Assembly (NCBI GenBank): GCA_028274465.1
Contig: CM051458.1
Span: 78,946,085-79,010,084, forward strand
Length of the DNA: 64,000 nucleotides
Reading direction: 5' to 3'
Origin: Plantago ovata
Taxonomy: Eukaryota > Streptophyta > Magnoliopsida > Lamiales > Plantaginaceae
Part shown: positions 1 to 11,441 of the stretch, in pieces
Layout of the letters: each line of letters begins with the position of its first letter
Numbering within the stretch: position 1 is the stretch's first letter
Made by a program: the position numbers and the translations under genes
Notes under the pieces: model-generated
Seen by the model: only the letters and a program-made list of their open reading frames with translations
Told to the model about the DNA's origin: nothing
The model's database searches: none

Positions 1-1593
1 CTACTCAGTCTCTTCAAGGAAATCGACGGAATGGCAGAAGCTAGACCACTGAAGGCATGGGTACAACCCACCAAGGATCGTATGAGGGGACCGGCAATTG
101 TTCTTTCGTCCGCAATCCGAGATCTGGAGATCAAGAACCACGCATTCCAACAACTTCCGAGGTTCTATGGCTTATCAAGGGAAGATGTGATGGGGTACTT
201 GCACGATATCGATGATTTCGTCAACCAACTCCCACGACCCGGAGCTGACATAACAACGGATGAGTTGAGGATGAAGGTTTTTGCTATGGGACTTGGCGTC
301 AGAGCCAAGTCATGGTTAAGTTTTCTTCCAGCAGGCTCGCTGGACACTTGGGAAAATGTTTTTTCAGCTTTCATGGAAAAATACTTCCCTCACACCTTGA
401 CTACCGCGCTAAAGGCGCAGATCACTGGATTCAAACAGGACTATGATGAGACCATCTACACCGCGTTCGAGAGGTTCCAAGATCTCACGAACAAGTGCCC
501 TCACCATGGTTTTGAACTTTCCGACCTAGTCCAACACTTCTACAATGGACTAACCTTCGAGAACCAACAAGTGGTGGATTTCCAATGCCGAAGCAATATT
601 TGGGAGGTAACCGCAGAAGCCGTCTGGGCAGTTTTCGAAAGGCTTGCTAAGGGTTCGCAGTTCAAGGACCCAAGAGCAATGGTTAGGAGACGTGGACCTG
701 AAGCTCCACCGACTCAAGAAGCTCCGATGTATAGGGGGAATGGGGATCAATTCGAGTGCTTTACCAACGAATTGAAGCAGGTCCTCAAGAGCGCCACCGG
801 AACAACTGTTTCGAACGAAGTATGCCGAATATGCAAGAACTATGGGCATGGGGCTCATATGTGTAGATCGGAGCTGGCATACGATGATGGCAACTGGGCT
901 CGAGGAGGCGAAGAAGAAGCCTTTGCTACGGAGTTTGGTACTCAAGAAGTTAGCTACGGACAGGACGGTAGGAATCCTCGAGGTGGATTTTGGAGAAGAG
1001 GATTCCGTAACAATCAAGGATATGCACCGGCTAACAAAACTTACGGACCTAACCAAGACCGTAGTAGGCTGAACTATGGTAATGACCACTGCGAAAACCC
1101 CGCTCCGAAAGAGCCACCGAAGTCGAAGTCGGCTCAACTGATGGAGGACTTGCAAAAGATGGTTGATCACACACAGAGTTTTCTCAAACGTTATGAAGAA
1201 GATTCCGAGAAGACTAGGGCAAGGCTTGATAAGTTGGAAGAGAGCACTAGGTTTGCCCATCAAAAGATGCAAGAGTTGATCGACCGAGGAGCAAGTAGGG
1301 AACAAGGCAAACTGCCTAGCAGCACTGTAAAGTCGAATGCCATTACATTGGCTGGTGATGTACCTGACGAAATCACCATCAGGAAGGTTGTTAGGTGCGA
1401 GTGTTGCATGAAAGAAGAACTTCTACAGGCTGAGGAAGAAGAGAAGGGCCTTGGCTCTGACACAAGTGATGAGGAACAAGAGGATCCCGAATCACTCCCT
1501 AAAAGTTTCGATGTTAAGGTAGGGATTGGTGAGCTTGAAGACATCCGCGCGTTCATCAAATTGGTTTTCCTATTTCTATGTACTTTTTCCTAG
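1..1593 (+). CDS. Ty3/Athila-like retrotransposon gag, 5' end outside window
   Basis: The reading frame is open from base 1, so the first methionine at 31 need not be the true start. The protein is a retrotransposon gag (PF03732-like). Conserved blocks follow the order seen in Athila-type gags: RAKSWLSFLP, then TWENVF..F..KYFP, then CPHHGF and FYNGL (roughly residues 100-180 from the methionine). A CCHC zinc knuckle of pattern C-x2-C-x4-H-x4-C lies at about 822-864, and a charged, probably coiled-coil stretch lies near residues 370-430. Gag packages the element's RNA. No protease, reverse transcriptase or integrase frame follows, so only a gag-end relic is present on this side. No LTR boundary could be placed. 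Confidence 0.8.
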   Translation, partial: LLSLFKEIDGMAEARPLKAWVQPTKDRMRGPAIVLSSAIRDLEIKNHAFQQLPRFYGLSREDVMGYLHDIDDFVNQLPRPGADITTDELRMKVFAMGLGVRAKSWLSFLPAGSLDTWENVFSAFMEKYFPHTLTTALKAQITGFKQDYDETIYTAFERFQDLTNKCPHHGFELSDLVQHFYNGLTFENQQVVDFQCRSNIWEVTAEAVWAVFERLAKGSQFKDPRAMVRRRGPEAPPTQEAPMYRGNGDQFECFTNELKQVLKSATGTTVSNEVCRICKNYGHGAHMCRSELAYDDGNWARGGEEEAFATEFGTQEVSYGQDGRNPRGGFWRRGFRNNQGYAPANKTYGPNQDRSRLNYGNDHCENPAPKEPPKSKSAQLMEDLQKMVDHTQSFLKRYEEDSEKTRARLDKLEESTRFAHQKMQELIDRGASREQGKLPSSTVKSNAITLAGDVPDEITIRKVVRCECCMKEELLQAEEEEKGLGSDTSDEEQEDPESLPKSFDVKVGIGELEDIRAFIKLVFLFLCTFS

Positions 1594-1898
1594 TCTTTTA
1601 TTAATTATTTGAAAAACTACCCACACGCCTTCCAAAGAAAATAAAGTTGATAGTCTAATGACTTTTTATTGTAGTCTTCATGCTATTTAATTCTTTTTTC
1701 TTTCTTTCTTTTCTATAGGAGTATCATGATCCGCATGAACAAGATACACCGAATCCAGTTATGTTACTTTTAGGGCAAAATTGATCTAAGTAGATTATAT
1801 ATATCATCACTCCGCACTCCACATCACTTCCAACTGTTTATGACATGTCACATAATTTCCCACATTTATGTGACGATCATGTAACCACCGGGTAGATG

Positions 1899-2042
1899 TG
1901 TGATATCCATACAAACAATCAGATAGATACAAATATGACAAGAGCAGGAGTGAAGCTGATCCTGTATCACTGTGATATCCATACAAATAATCAGATAGAT
2001 ACAAATATGACAAAAGCAGGAGTGAAGATGATCCGATATCAA
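1899..2042. repeat. 72-bp tandem duplication
   Basis: Two adjacent copies, starting at 1899 and 1971, each begin TGTGATATCCATACAAA and continue through AGATAGATACAAATATGACA. They differ at only a few bases. Confidence 0.85.
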
Positions 2043-2389
2043 TTGAGGATGCAGAAGTTCAACTCACACTTTCCAGGGATGTGGTTCTGGTGCCATTTTA
2101 TATGTCGAGCTAAGCCCTAAGAAATTCTCACGCAGCAGTAATACTATTATTTAGCTTTGGTGTGAATGACGAGAAGATTTGGAATGTAGCTGCTTGATAT
2201 GTTACTTTTAGGGTAGAATTGAGCTACATTAAAAGTAGATTATATATAGCATCACTCAGCAGCACATTGGGCTATAAAGTGTGTCTAGTGTGTCTACTAG
2301 GTCTTAACGGTTGACTTTGTGTATTAACCTCCAAAATGGTGTCTGGTTATTAATTTCTCAGAAATGATTTATGTTCTTCATGTGGTAAC

Positions 2390-2990
2390 CTGGTTATGCC
2401 TAGTTTGTTATATTATATTATATGCATTGGCATGTCTAGAAATGTTTTGACCTTGAGCCACATCTTAGAAAGTTATACTCTGTTTTGGAAACCTTACCAA
2501 GCTAACATTTGAAAGTCTAAATCACTTCTGGAGTTCAAAATACTCTGTGATAGAGGATCCTTACATTCCATGAGTTGTCATACTAGTGTACCGTATACAT
2601 TGTGACATGTATTAAGGTTCTTGTGTCTTGGTCACTTGTTATTTTTGCTTTTAGCTAGTCGGTATTATTAGTTGTACTCTTATCCATGTCATGGCACCTC
2701 CTGCTTCCCCAGCTTTGTCAGTACTAAGAATTAAAGAATGAATACCAATGCTGTTGTTTAATTCTCCGTTTAATTCTCCCGTGCAAACTTTGGTTGAGAG
2801 CCGAACTACATCAGCGTAAAATTGCATTGGTAGCACTTTTATGGTTGAGATGATGGCAGCTACTGTACTTGAACTTGAAAGATCCAGTTCTTTTATTTGA
2901 TTTTAAGTTACATATTTCTGGCATTATGCAATTCAGCTATATTCTACTATAATCAGTTTTGTTGTGAATGCACAGTTTCAGACTAAAATC
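2390..2990 (+). repeat. diverged direct duplicate of 10520-11030
   Basis: Shared strings in the same order include GGCATGTCTA, GACCTTGAG, ACTAGTGTACCGTATACATT, TTGTGTCTTGGTCACTTGT and TTTTAGCTAGT. The copies are diverged by substitutions and small gaps. No coding function is apparent. Confidence 0.75.
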
Positions 2991-3820
2991 CATGCAGTTT
3001 GCGGTTAAGTAGAGGACGAAAAGCTTTTTAACTCGAGTTTAGCTTACCCAATAAAAGTTTACCATACACGTGTTTTGGTATGCATGTTCACGGGACATGC
3101 TATATACGCTTAGTCGTATGGAGTGAATTCGCGAGTGAGCAGGAGCAAGAATAAACTATTCGCCAACCTCAAATCTGTAAAACAAATTAAAGTCACAGTC
3201 ACACATCTGAAACTAAAGAATGGTCTTTCGACTATCGCAACCCTCCATCGTTACTTTGGTAACAATGCTTCATCTTGTGTTACACACAAGTGTCATGATG
3301 GCAGATGGCCAACTGCAAGAAGTGCAAGTTAAAAGGAAACCAGAATGACTATTAAAAGTACAGTAGAGTAAAAGGAAACCTCACCTTCAAATTTCGTGTC
3401 AAAATTACTGTCCGCCTCAGACCACTCCTCCAGCATGGTTTTCTCCTCGATTTTCCTTTGACGAAACCTGTAATTACGAGATCATCATTCCCCTGCTCAT
3501 GTTGTTCCTCTTATATCTCCTTTGCATAAATGGCAGTGGACATTACTCTAGTATACAACACTATTGTTTCAAGCATTGATATTTCACCTATTCATAAAGA
3601 CTCAAGTACTCAGTTTTGGTAAATGACAACTCTCCACTCTGCAGACCAGTAGATGGCAACAATAAATCCACAAATGCTTTAGGTTAGGCTATTAAATTCA
3701 TTTTCATTCGAGTGCCACTCCTTACCACAAAATGCATCAAGATCTAGTCTCTCAGTTCTTCCGGTTCCAGATACGGTAATGAACCAAGTATAGTCATGTT
3801 CTCCCATGGAACCGGACAGT

Positions 3821-4171
3821 TTAGAATCCGAATCTGAATTGTAAGTAGTTGTCAACTTCCTTAATTTGGAATTCGTCCAAGTGCTTCATCAGTACAATAG
3901 AAGTCCTCAGCACAATTCTGTGTAGATTGGTAAGTATACAATCGATTTGTGCATCCGTTGGATCCGCCAAAATCATCACCTGCCGGTGCAAATCGATGTC
4001 CCTAAGGTTTGGAAGTTCCCATATCTCTTGTGGTAGAATTAATTTCTCAGAAGAACCACTTGTTCCTCCAAACCTCAAGCTCTCCAGGTTCCAGAATGAG
4101 GATAATGAAGGTAGAAACATGTTTTGATCTGAACCAGTTGTAGGAAAACAGAAGGCCATCTGAAGCCAGAC
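3821..4171 (-). pseudogene. NLR (R1-like) leucine-rich-repeat relic
   Basis: The minus-strand translation contains PSLSSFWNLESLRFGG followed by LILPQEIWELPNLRDIDLHR. This is the spacing of the LRR part of plant CC-NB-LRR resistance proteins of the R1 type, where repeats read 'LP.EIWEMPQLRHI'. Full-length proteins of this type run to about 900 residues or more; only about 110 residues are recognisable here, with stops on both sides and no P-loop or NB-ARC motif nearby. It is best read as a decayed fragment. The family is inferred from motif style, not from a search. Confidence 0.55.
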
Positions 4172-4586
4172 TTATTAACATATAACGCTCGTATCAACTC
4201 AAAACTGGAAAGCTGTGGGGCGGCCAAGTATAAGCATGGATGAGATTAAAAATGCTGCAGTCATTCATTTCAATGGAAATATGAAGCCATGGCTTGACAT
4301 TGCAATTTCCCAGTTCCACCCACTTTGGGCAAAGTATGTTGATTATGATTTATGAAAATGAGTATGTACAGACCTGCAACTTTGGTCTATGAATAATGCC
4401 TTCTCTGGAACATATGCTTGTAGATCGGCCAAGCTAGTTCTGCAAGAATTGAAGCTAATTACTGCACCTTACACGTAAATTATGTGCTCGTTTTTTCATG
4501 CAGAAAGTAATACAGTTATTTATGTGTTAAAGCTATTGTCGGTAGAGCTAGAATAGATTTTATCCTTTAACAGATTAGAAATGTTT
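4160..4586. other. noncoding DNA left of the CACTA insertion
   Basis: No further NLR sequence could be followed upstream on the minus strand, and no other gene is visible. Confidence 0.4.
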
Positions 4587-5162
4587 CACTACAAGAAAAC
4601 AGCCATTTAGCGACGGAATAGTAGCTACGGACGGTATCCGTCGCTAAATAGTGACGGATCACTACCATTAGCGACGGATAAGGACGAACTGCGCTCTAAG
4701 CTCAGTTCATCATTGGAAAGAGTCAATCCGGCATCAACGTAGCGACAGATTAGCTCTATCCGTCGCTATTGTAGCGACGGATAAATCTATCCGTCACTAT
4801 CTGTCTGTTGACCAGAATAAAAAAAAGGATAAAAAAAATAAATAAGCAAATAGCGGCGGATGGCCTATTTGTCGCTATATTTCTCAGATAGATGCAGACG
4901 GTTTCGATCGTATTCCCCCCAAATCATTTCCTCCTTTTCTCCTAACCCTAATCGCTCTCTTCTCCGTCTTCTCCTTCTCCTCCTCCCACCACCACCACAC
5001 ATCGACGCCACCACCACTGCCCCGCCTTCTCTTTCGTGCCACCACCACTGCCCCACCCTCTCTTTCACACCACCACCACACATCGACGCGCCCAGCCCGC
5101 CACCGTATTCCGCGGCACCACCACTCCGGATTTCGCCACCGCACCGTCGACCGGAGTTCTTC

Positions 5163-7394
5163 CACTACAAGAAAAAAACAATTTAGCGATGGATCGCATC
5201 CGTCGCTATAAGGAGCGATCCGTCGCTATTTCCACTTAGCGACGGATAAGGACGTCGCAGAAAGTGGCGTCACTAATCCAAAAAGCGACGGATCGGGATT
5301 ATCCGTCGCTAAATATAGCGACGGATTAGCTCATCCGTCACTAAATTAGCGTTGACCAATTTAACGATGGATGAGCTTATTCGTCTCTAAATTTAGAGAC
5401 GGATAAGCTCATCCGTCTCTAAATCTGTTTTTTTTTTTTTAAATTAATTTTCTATTTCTTTTAATTTCTTTAATTCACCTACAATATAATAAAATAGTAA
5501 AATATAATGTTTTTAAATGCGGTGCTGCGAGAATCGAACTCGCGACCTCTCACATTTAGCGAGAATCATACCACTAGACCAAACACCTATTTTTCTTATT
5601 ATTTAAGATAAATAATCAAGAAACAAACTAATAGGAAAACATACAATAAACTCCAATAACATAGCATCAATAAAGAAATACTACATATCACACATACATA
5701 AGGCTAAAACAATATAAACAAGAAAAGATGGATATGATTGTACTTCACTTACCCCATTGGAGAAATAGAAGCAAAGCCATTGGCAATCAAATTTTATCAA
5801 TGATTAGATAAGTGGTGAGGAACTATGTTGGTATATCTATTCAATGAGCTTTCTATCAAAAAATGCAATGTAACCGAACTTGAGTTATAGTAGTATTAGT
5901 TGAACCACATATAGGTATCAATTGCAGCAACAAAAGGATAACAAAATACTAATAATTGCAAAAATTAATACGTAAGACAGATGATGTTACCAACTGATTC
6001 ACAGAGCGGCGACGGGCACACATGTAGCTGGAGAGGATAAGAGTACATTTAACTAAACTGCCCCACCAGCAACTACATCAACCTGCAATATACCAATGAC
6101 AAGTCATACCAAAGATAATCAGCAACTACATCAACAAAAAGCAAACCAATTCACTTACCCACATCTATGTTGATATCTAGCTTAAGATCAAGACACGGTC
6201 GACAAGACCGGTTCAATAATGTAATGTTTGATACACATGGTCGACCAAATAGCATTATACAACATTTCATATTCCAAATAAAAACTCAATCATATGAGAA
6301 TAATATACGGCTCTATTGACCTCCATTATAAGTCCATGGGTAAATGTTTAATATTTAACATATAATACCTCTCTGCAATTCTAAAGCTACTTTACCTTTA
6401 GAAACAATCATATGCTAAAAGGGCTTTACTAATATGATGAACTAGATTATAGTAGCTTCAATGATAACTAAAAACAAGAACTTTGGCATTGAAAAGTAGT
6501 ACTAGTAATTTAACGTAAGAAACTTGCAAAGCCTGTCAGTTACACCATACACATGCTCTTATTTAACGGTGACACAATATATCACATAATATACTTTGCT
6601 ACAAAATGCTTCTAAATGATTCTCTACGAAAAAACATAGTATTAATGCCATAAAATATTACTGTGTAGTTTAAACTGGTAAAACTAAAATACTTGAATAA
6701 GGGAAGGGTACTGCATTATCAAAATAAAAAGGATAATTATAGATAGGTAGACAAAATTGTAATCCATTATCTATCTCATAGCAACACATATTAATTTCTA
6801 ATCAAGCAACCAATAACCCCCAAATTATGCAACAATCAAAAACCCTAACTAACAAAATCAAGGCGAAATAAAATCAAAGCAAGCATGAGTAAATCATTTA
6901 CTACGGCTCTCCGGTGGTAGTGACCGTGGCGGTCGACGGCGGATTGAAGTGGTGGTGGTGGTCGCAGAGAGAGGGAACTGAAGAAGAAGATTCTGCTGGT
7001 GATGGCGGTAGAGATGAACATAGATGATTTCGGTGGTGGTTCGAGACGGCGGTGATGGTCGAAGAGGGTTCCGGTCCGGTCGATAGTTCGGTGGTGGGTG
7101 GTGGTGGGCGGTGGTGGGGTGGAAGATAAGAGAAGAGAGATGGAGAAAAAAGAAGGAAAAAGAATAAATGATCGATCAGATCTAGATCTGATCATATATT
7201 CTATTTTTGTTTTTTTTTTTAACATAGCGACGGATGGGTTCATCCGTCGCAAATTTAGGGACGGATAAATTCATCCGTCGCTAAATACCAGTCAAATTTC
7301 TAACCGTCGCTATAATCACCGATCCGTCGCTATTTTGTGACGGATGTGATCCGTCGCTATTCATCCGTCGCTATTTGGCTGTTTTCTTGTAGTG
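5163..7394. mobile_element. inner CACTA element, nonautonomous
   Basis: Ends are CACTACAAGAAAA (5163) and TTTTCTTGTAGTG (to 7394), flanked by the 3-bp duplication TTC (5160-5162 and 7395-7397). The different TSD from the outer element fixes the nesting: this one jumped into the outer one. Subterminal TAGCGACGGAT-type repeats lie within about 250 bp of each end. The interior has no transposase. It holds a tRNA-like sequence (5520-5588), AT-rich DNA from about 5590 to 6840 in which nothing is recognised, and a GGTGGTGG-rich stretch (6900-7140) resembling the reverse complement of 4980-5150 in the outer element. Confidence 0.92.
5520..5588 (-). pseudogene. tRNA-Pro-like sequence (tRNA pseudogene)
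   Basis: The reverse complement has an A-box (TGGTCTAGTGGTA) and a B-box (GTTCGATTC) at tRNA spacing, an intact T-arm stem (GCGAG/CTCGC) and a mostly paired acceptor stem. It resembles plant tRNA-Pro. The anticodon arm is about 2 nt short and position 33 is not T, so no credible anticodon can be assigned. It may be a dead tRNA or a SINE-like head carried inside the inner CACTA element. Confidence 0.6.
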
Positions 7395-7397
7395 TTC

Positions 7398-8048
7398 CTT
7401 CCCTTTCTCATCTTCACTTGATATAGGTTAGTAACCCTAATCTATCCAATTTAATTTTTTTCAGATTTGTTTAATTTCTCAATGTTATTGTCCCATATAG
7501 AATTTTTCTCCAAATTGAGGTTAAGAACAAGGTTAGCTTGTTTTCGAATTGAGCTGTAAGGCTTAAGATTTTGTTTTTACTTATGCTATGTTGAAAATAG
7601 TAGTAGAATTGGTAGTACTGGTTTACAACTCCATTTTTCGAAAACGATTCACTTGTGTTACTATCTATTCAATTAGTCATAGTATATGGTATATGTTAGG
7701 TTAATTTGTACACAGTTACTTGATCGAATATGTATATTTTGTTTCCCATTCCATGTTTCAAACGGAATGATGAATGTGGTTTGACATTTATTTTATTTTT
7801 TGGTATCATGTTATGAGTCATTAAGACTTTAAAATGCTCCAATTGATAAATGAATTATATTTAATTAGATTAAAATTTGCTTTAAATCATATTAAGGATT
7901 AAAATTTTAAAATGATGGATTAAATTAGATTAATTAAAACTTTAAGTTTACAGCATAAAGTAAAGCATAAAGTCCAGTGTCGTTTCTTATCAGTGTATAC
8001 TCAAAGTCCATTTATTGTTTCTTACGGTTGTTCTTAAACGTGTAGATC
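7398..8048. other. outer CACTA interior, probable 5' leader of the TNPA-like gene
   Basis: AT-rich DNA between the inner element and the first ATG of the transposase relic. No other gene is seen. Confidence 0.4.
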
Positions 8049-8337
8049 ATGCCGAGGCCAAAGAAACCGGGGAAGCTGTTGCCGGCCAGCAGCCGTAGCT
8101 ACGTCGAGCCAGACTCGCCATTCCGCACCCCTAGTAGTCAGCCGGAGTCGGGGGACCTCGGCGACTCATGTCAGTGAGACCCTCTCCCCTGGCCCCCGTT
8201 CGAGCAGCAGTGCAGGGTCTACTGGCCCAGACGTGTTTGCTAACCTTCCGGATAATGGGTACAGGGGGGAGGTGTACAGAGCGGGTGAATGGCAAGCTCG
8301 TCGTCTGGCCCATGCCTGGGCATGTGTAAGTTATTTA

Positions 8338-8519
8338 GTTGGATTAATTTGTGTGTTTGGTATTGTATGTTTTATTTAGTTGGATTAATTTGTGTGTTTG
8401 GTATTGTATGTTTTATTTAGTTGGATTAATTTGTGTGTTTGGTATTGTATGTTTTATTTAGTTGGATTAATTTGTGTGTTTGGTATTGTATGTTTTATTT
8501 AGTTGGATTAATTTGTGTA
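8338..8519 (+). repeat. 41-bp tandem repeat, 4.4 copies, in a TNPA intron
   Basis: Units begin GTTGGATTAATTTGTGTG at 8338, 8379, 8420, 8461 and (partial) 8502. They are virtually identical, so the expansion is recent. The array sits entirely within an intron. Confidence 0.95.
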
Positions 8520-8709
8520 TGTTATTGCAACAGGATGATACCGAGGGAGGCTGCAAAGTTCATCAACAAGGAATCCACAAAGAAAGTGGATCTCCCACCA
8601 CTTGGAGCCCAGTGGCATACTTTCACTCCGGAGCGGAAGGCGGAGATTTGGAATGCTCTGGAGGTTAGTAATCTTTCTTCTTCTCTTATGGTTTAATATT
8701 TCTTTACTT

Positions 8710-8845
8710 GGGTGATATGTTAGTCACCGTGTGTTAGTTGAAATAGGACAATGTGCAATTGTTTGGGTGATATGTTAGTCACCGTGTGTTAGTTGAAAAT
8801 AGGTCAATGTGCAATTGTTTGGGTGATATGTTAGTCACCGTGTCA
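8710..8845 (+). repeat. 55-56-bp tandem repeat, about 2.5 copies, in the next TNPA intron
   Basis: Units begin GGGTGATATGTTAGTCACCG at 8710, 8765 and 8821. The third copy is partial. Confidence 0.9.
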
Positions 8846-10519
8846 TATATATGTTAGTCTGAATTTTGTATACTTTCTGAAATGTAAGAGAAGTTCTTCC
8901 TCCCCAACAAGTTCAAGTCGGATCTGTGGTATGCCTTCGAACATGAAGGCTCCGAAGCCTTTCGGAAGAAGGTCGCCAAGATCAAGGCATCGGGGAAGAA
9001 GCCGGGGTGGATTGGGGAGGAGGAGTGGCCCCTGTGAAAGCAGTATTGGGCGGAGAACCTTCAAGCCCAGAAGTTGTCGGACCAGAACAGGGAGAATCGG
9101 GCCCATAATCCACCGGATGGGACAGGCTCGGTGAAGCATCGACTGGGTTCGAAATTCCAGTTGGCGCGCCACATGGAAGCGGTAAGTCACTTACCTTGTC
9201 ATAGTTTCTTTTTCTTTCTTAAGTCTTATTTCAATTAAGTCATTACTTTATTAATTTATATATATATTTGATGAAGATATCGGAGGGGAGGGAGCAGACC
9301 ATGTGGGATCACTTCTGTGAGGCTCACAAGGAGCTGGATAAGGATGGCAAGATGACCTTCCAGTCTGATAGGGCCAAAACAATCGCGGTATGTTTTATAT
9401 TTTTTCGATTCCTGAGCTTCTTGTTGAATATTTGATTCTTCGATCAATAACGTACTAATTAAATCGTTAATTGTTTGTTTGAATTTTCAGGCGGAGTTCC
9501 TGGCCAGGACTGAGAACCTTGATCTCACGGCCGAGGAGGAGAACGCCATCTATCTCGAGATCGTGAATCTCGATGATAAGGGGCGTGTCTTCGGCATGGG
9601 AAACTTCTCGCAGGCGATAGCGGAGACGGTGAACCAGGGTGACTCCTCCTCCAGCTCCTCCAAGCGCCGAAGGGGACAAGCCGATGTGCCTCCCGAGTTC
9701 CTCCAGGAGCAGCAGCAGCTGAAGGCGACTGTCCAGGAGCATGCCCAGGAGGCTGCTCGGTTGAGGGCAGAGCAGACGAGGATGAGGCATGGATTCAAGA
9801 GATCCATCGAGTGGATCATGGCGCAGTATGGCCCCCCCGGTGGATCGCCACCTCCCGACTTCTTCATGTTCGATGATGCCGTTGCCCCCCCCAGATGCCG
9901 ATGCCCCCCCTAATGCCCCCCAAGATCTCAGCAGTAGTACTATTTTTTTTATTTTTCGAACAATTTTTTTCTATTTCTAACAATTTTTTTTCATGTTCCT
10001 TTGCTTAGGACAATTAGTAATTTCATTATATTAAAGCTTAGAACAATTTTTTTTTAATATAATGTTTAGTTACGAAAATGTTTACGTATTTGCGGTGTAC
10101 AACTACAAAAAAAAAAAAATTAAAAAAAAATAAATAATTAAATAAACAAATAAAAAAAATATATTCCAGACCAATTAGCGACGGATTAAACCATCCGTCG
10201 CCAACTCTCGTCTTCCCAACACCTGACACTTGTTCCAGCAATATAGCGACGGATAATTTCATCCGTCGCTATATTGTAGGGATGGGTCAATAATCCGTCT
10301 CAACTTTGGTCAACGATGAAGTTTGCGACGGATCGTCTAATCCGTCGCTAAAAACAGCGACGGATTAAACCATCCGTCGCAAATTTCATTAGCGACGCCA
10401 CTTTTCGCGACGTCCTATTTAGCGACGGGCTTTTCGTCGCTAATGGCATTTAGCGACGGATGGCTTACATATAGCGACGGATGGTATCCGTCGCTAAATC
10501 CTGTTTTTCTTGTAGTGTT

Positions 10520-11030
10520 TGTTATAATCAATTATGCTTTGGCATGTCTAAAAAAATTTTGACCTTGAGAAGGCTTGTTAGCCATAGTTTAGAAAATTCT
10601 GCTTTGTTATATGCTCTGTTTTGGAAAGCTTACTAAGCAAACAAGCATTCAAGCATCTAAAGCACTTCTGGAGTGGTAATACTTGTGAGTGAAGATCCTT
10701 GCATGTCCATGAATTGCCAGACTAGTGTACCGTATACATTGTGACATGGATTAAAGTTCTTGTGTCTTGGTCACTTGTGATTTTCGCTTTTAGCTAGTTG
10801 ATATTATAGGTTGTGCTCTTATCCTTGTCATGGCATCTGTGAGCAAAAACGATGGAGAATGTTGAAATAATGTAAAACGAGGACAACTACTCTGCTTGAA
10901 CTTAAAGATCCAGTTCTGCTTTTTGATTTTCAGTGACATATTTCTGGCATATGCAATTTAGCTATATTATGCTATTATCATTTGTGTTGTTAATGCATAG
11001 TTTCGGACGAAAATCTTAGCATTCGTGATT
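10520..11030 (+). repeat. diverged direct duplicate of 2390-2990
   Basis: It begins immediately right of the outer CACTA element and shares ordered blocks such as ACTAGTGTACCGTATACATT with 2390-2990. The similarity fades after about 11030. Confidence 0.75.
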
Positions 11031-11441
11031 AAAATTAAAAATCATCCACAACAAAAGTTATGGCAGTTCGCATAGGTGCTGCTTAGACTTTTTGACAAAG
11101 ATGCGATCTTTTAAATATGCCAAGGTGCTTTATTTAACTTCTGATAAACTTAAATAATTTTGTCTTTGGAAATTCCATGCTTTTAAATTCTCCTTGTTGA
11201 AATTAAAGTTTCCAGTTTTTTTTTTTAGATATCAAAATGAAATGAAGTTACAAGGAGGATAATAAATGCCTAGATCACATAGAGAGTTTTACGGAGCTCT
11301 TAGAGCAAAAAGTGCACTCTAAGAATTTATAAAGTGCGCGTTTTAGTTGATAGAAAATTGGGTCACTACCGTTTGGTACAATATGTCACACTCCGTTACA
11401 TTCTAATACTACTTCTTTTTATTATCACATAATGCAATTTT

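Larger units (their letters stand above)
1594..3820. other. noncoding DNA, no gene seen
   Basis: No frame here has domain-like sequence. The stretch holds a 72-bp tandem duplication (1899-2042), a short diverged internal repeat (around 1760-1830 and 2200-2260, both with TTACTTTTAGGG and AGATTATATATA), and a block from about 2390 to 2990 that recurs at 10520-11030. Confidence 0.5.
8049..9913 (+). pseudogene. TNPA-like CACTA protein (Transposase_24, Ptta/En/Spm), broken
   Basis: Likely exons are 8049-8324, 8534-8663, about 8889-9181, 9277-9387 and 9491-9913, joined by GT-AG introns. The joined product follows the plant Transposase_24 pattern: 'W.TFTPERKAEIWNALE', then FFLPNKFKSDLWYAFE, 'YW......KLSDQNRENR', 'GS..FQLARHM', and 'ELDKDGKMTFQSDRA'. 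A Ser-rich, coiled-coil C-terminus ends in a proline-rich tail at 9913. Such accessory proteins bind the subterminal repeats and assist excision. Two lesions are visible: the first exon loses frame and meets a stop near 8170, and an in-frame TGA lies at 9035-9037 just before the conserved 'YW'. Coding sequence is markedly GC-richer than its introns. Confidence 0.85.
4587..10517 (+). mobile_element. outer CACTA (En/Spm-type) transposon, interrupted by a second one
   Basis: The left end reads CACTACAAGAAAACAG and the right end is its inverse, ending TTTTTCTTGTAGTG. The element is flanked on both sides by the 3-bp duplication TTT (4584-4586 and 10518-10520), as expected for CACTA elements. Both ends carry arrays of the subterminal motif TAGCGACGGAT in both orientations, the kind of site bound by a TNPA-like protein. 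Internally it has a broken Transposase_24-like gene (8049-9913). No TNPD-type transposase (Transposase_21) is visible, so it could move only with enzymes supplied in trans. Without the inner insertion it is about 3.7 kb. Confidence 0.92.

Noticed and set aside
4860..5240. Open frames rich in Pro, His and Ser on both strands
   Set aside because: They follow from CCACCA/CTC-rich low-complexity DNA in the CACTA element, with no domain and no conservation.
6845..7252. 135-aa minus-strand frame in the inner CACTA element
   Set aside because: Low-complexity GGTGGT/CT-rich sequence including the terminal repeats; not a protein pattern.
4587..7394. Alternative pairing of CACTA ends (4587 with 7394, 5163 with 10517)
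   Set aside because: It would give unmatched flanks (TTT/TTC), while the nested pairing gives identical 3-bp duplications for both elements.
8338..8519. Regular 41-bp repeats, like a CRISPR array
   Set aside because: Units are directly adjacent with no unique spacers and lie in a plant transposon intron.
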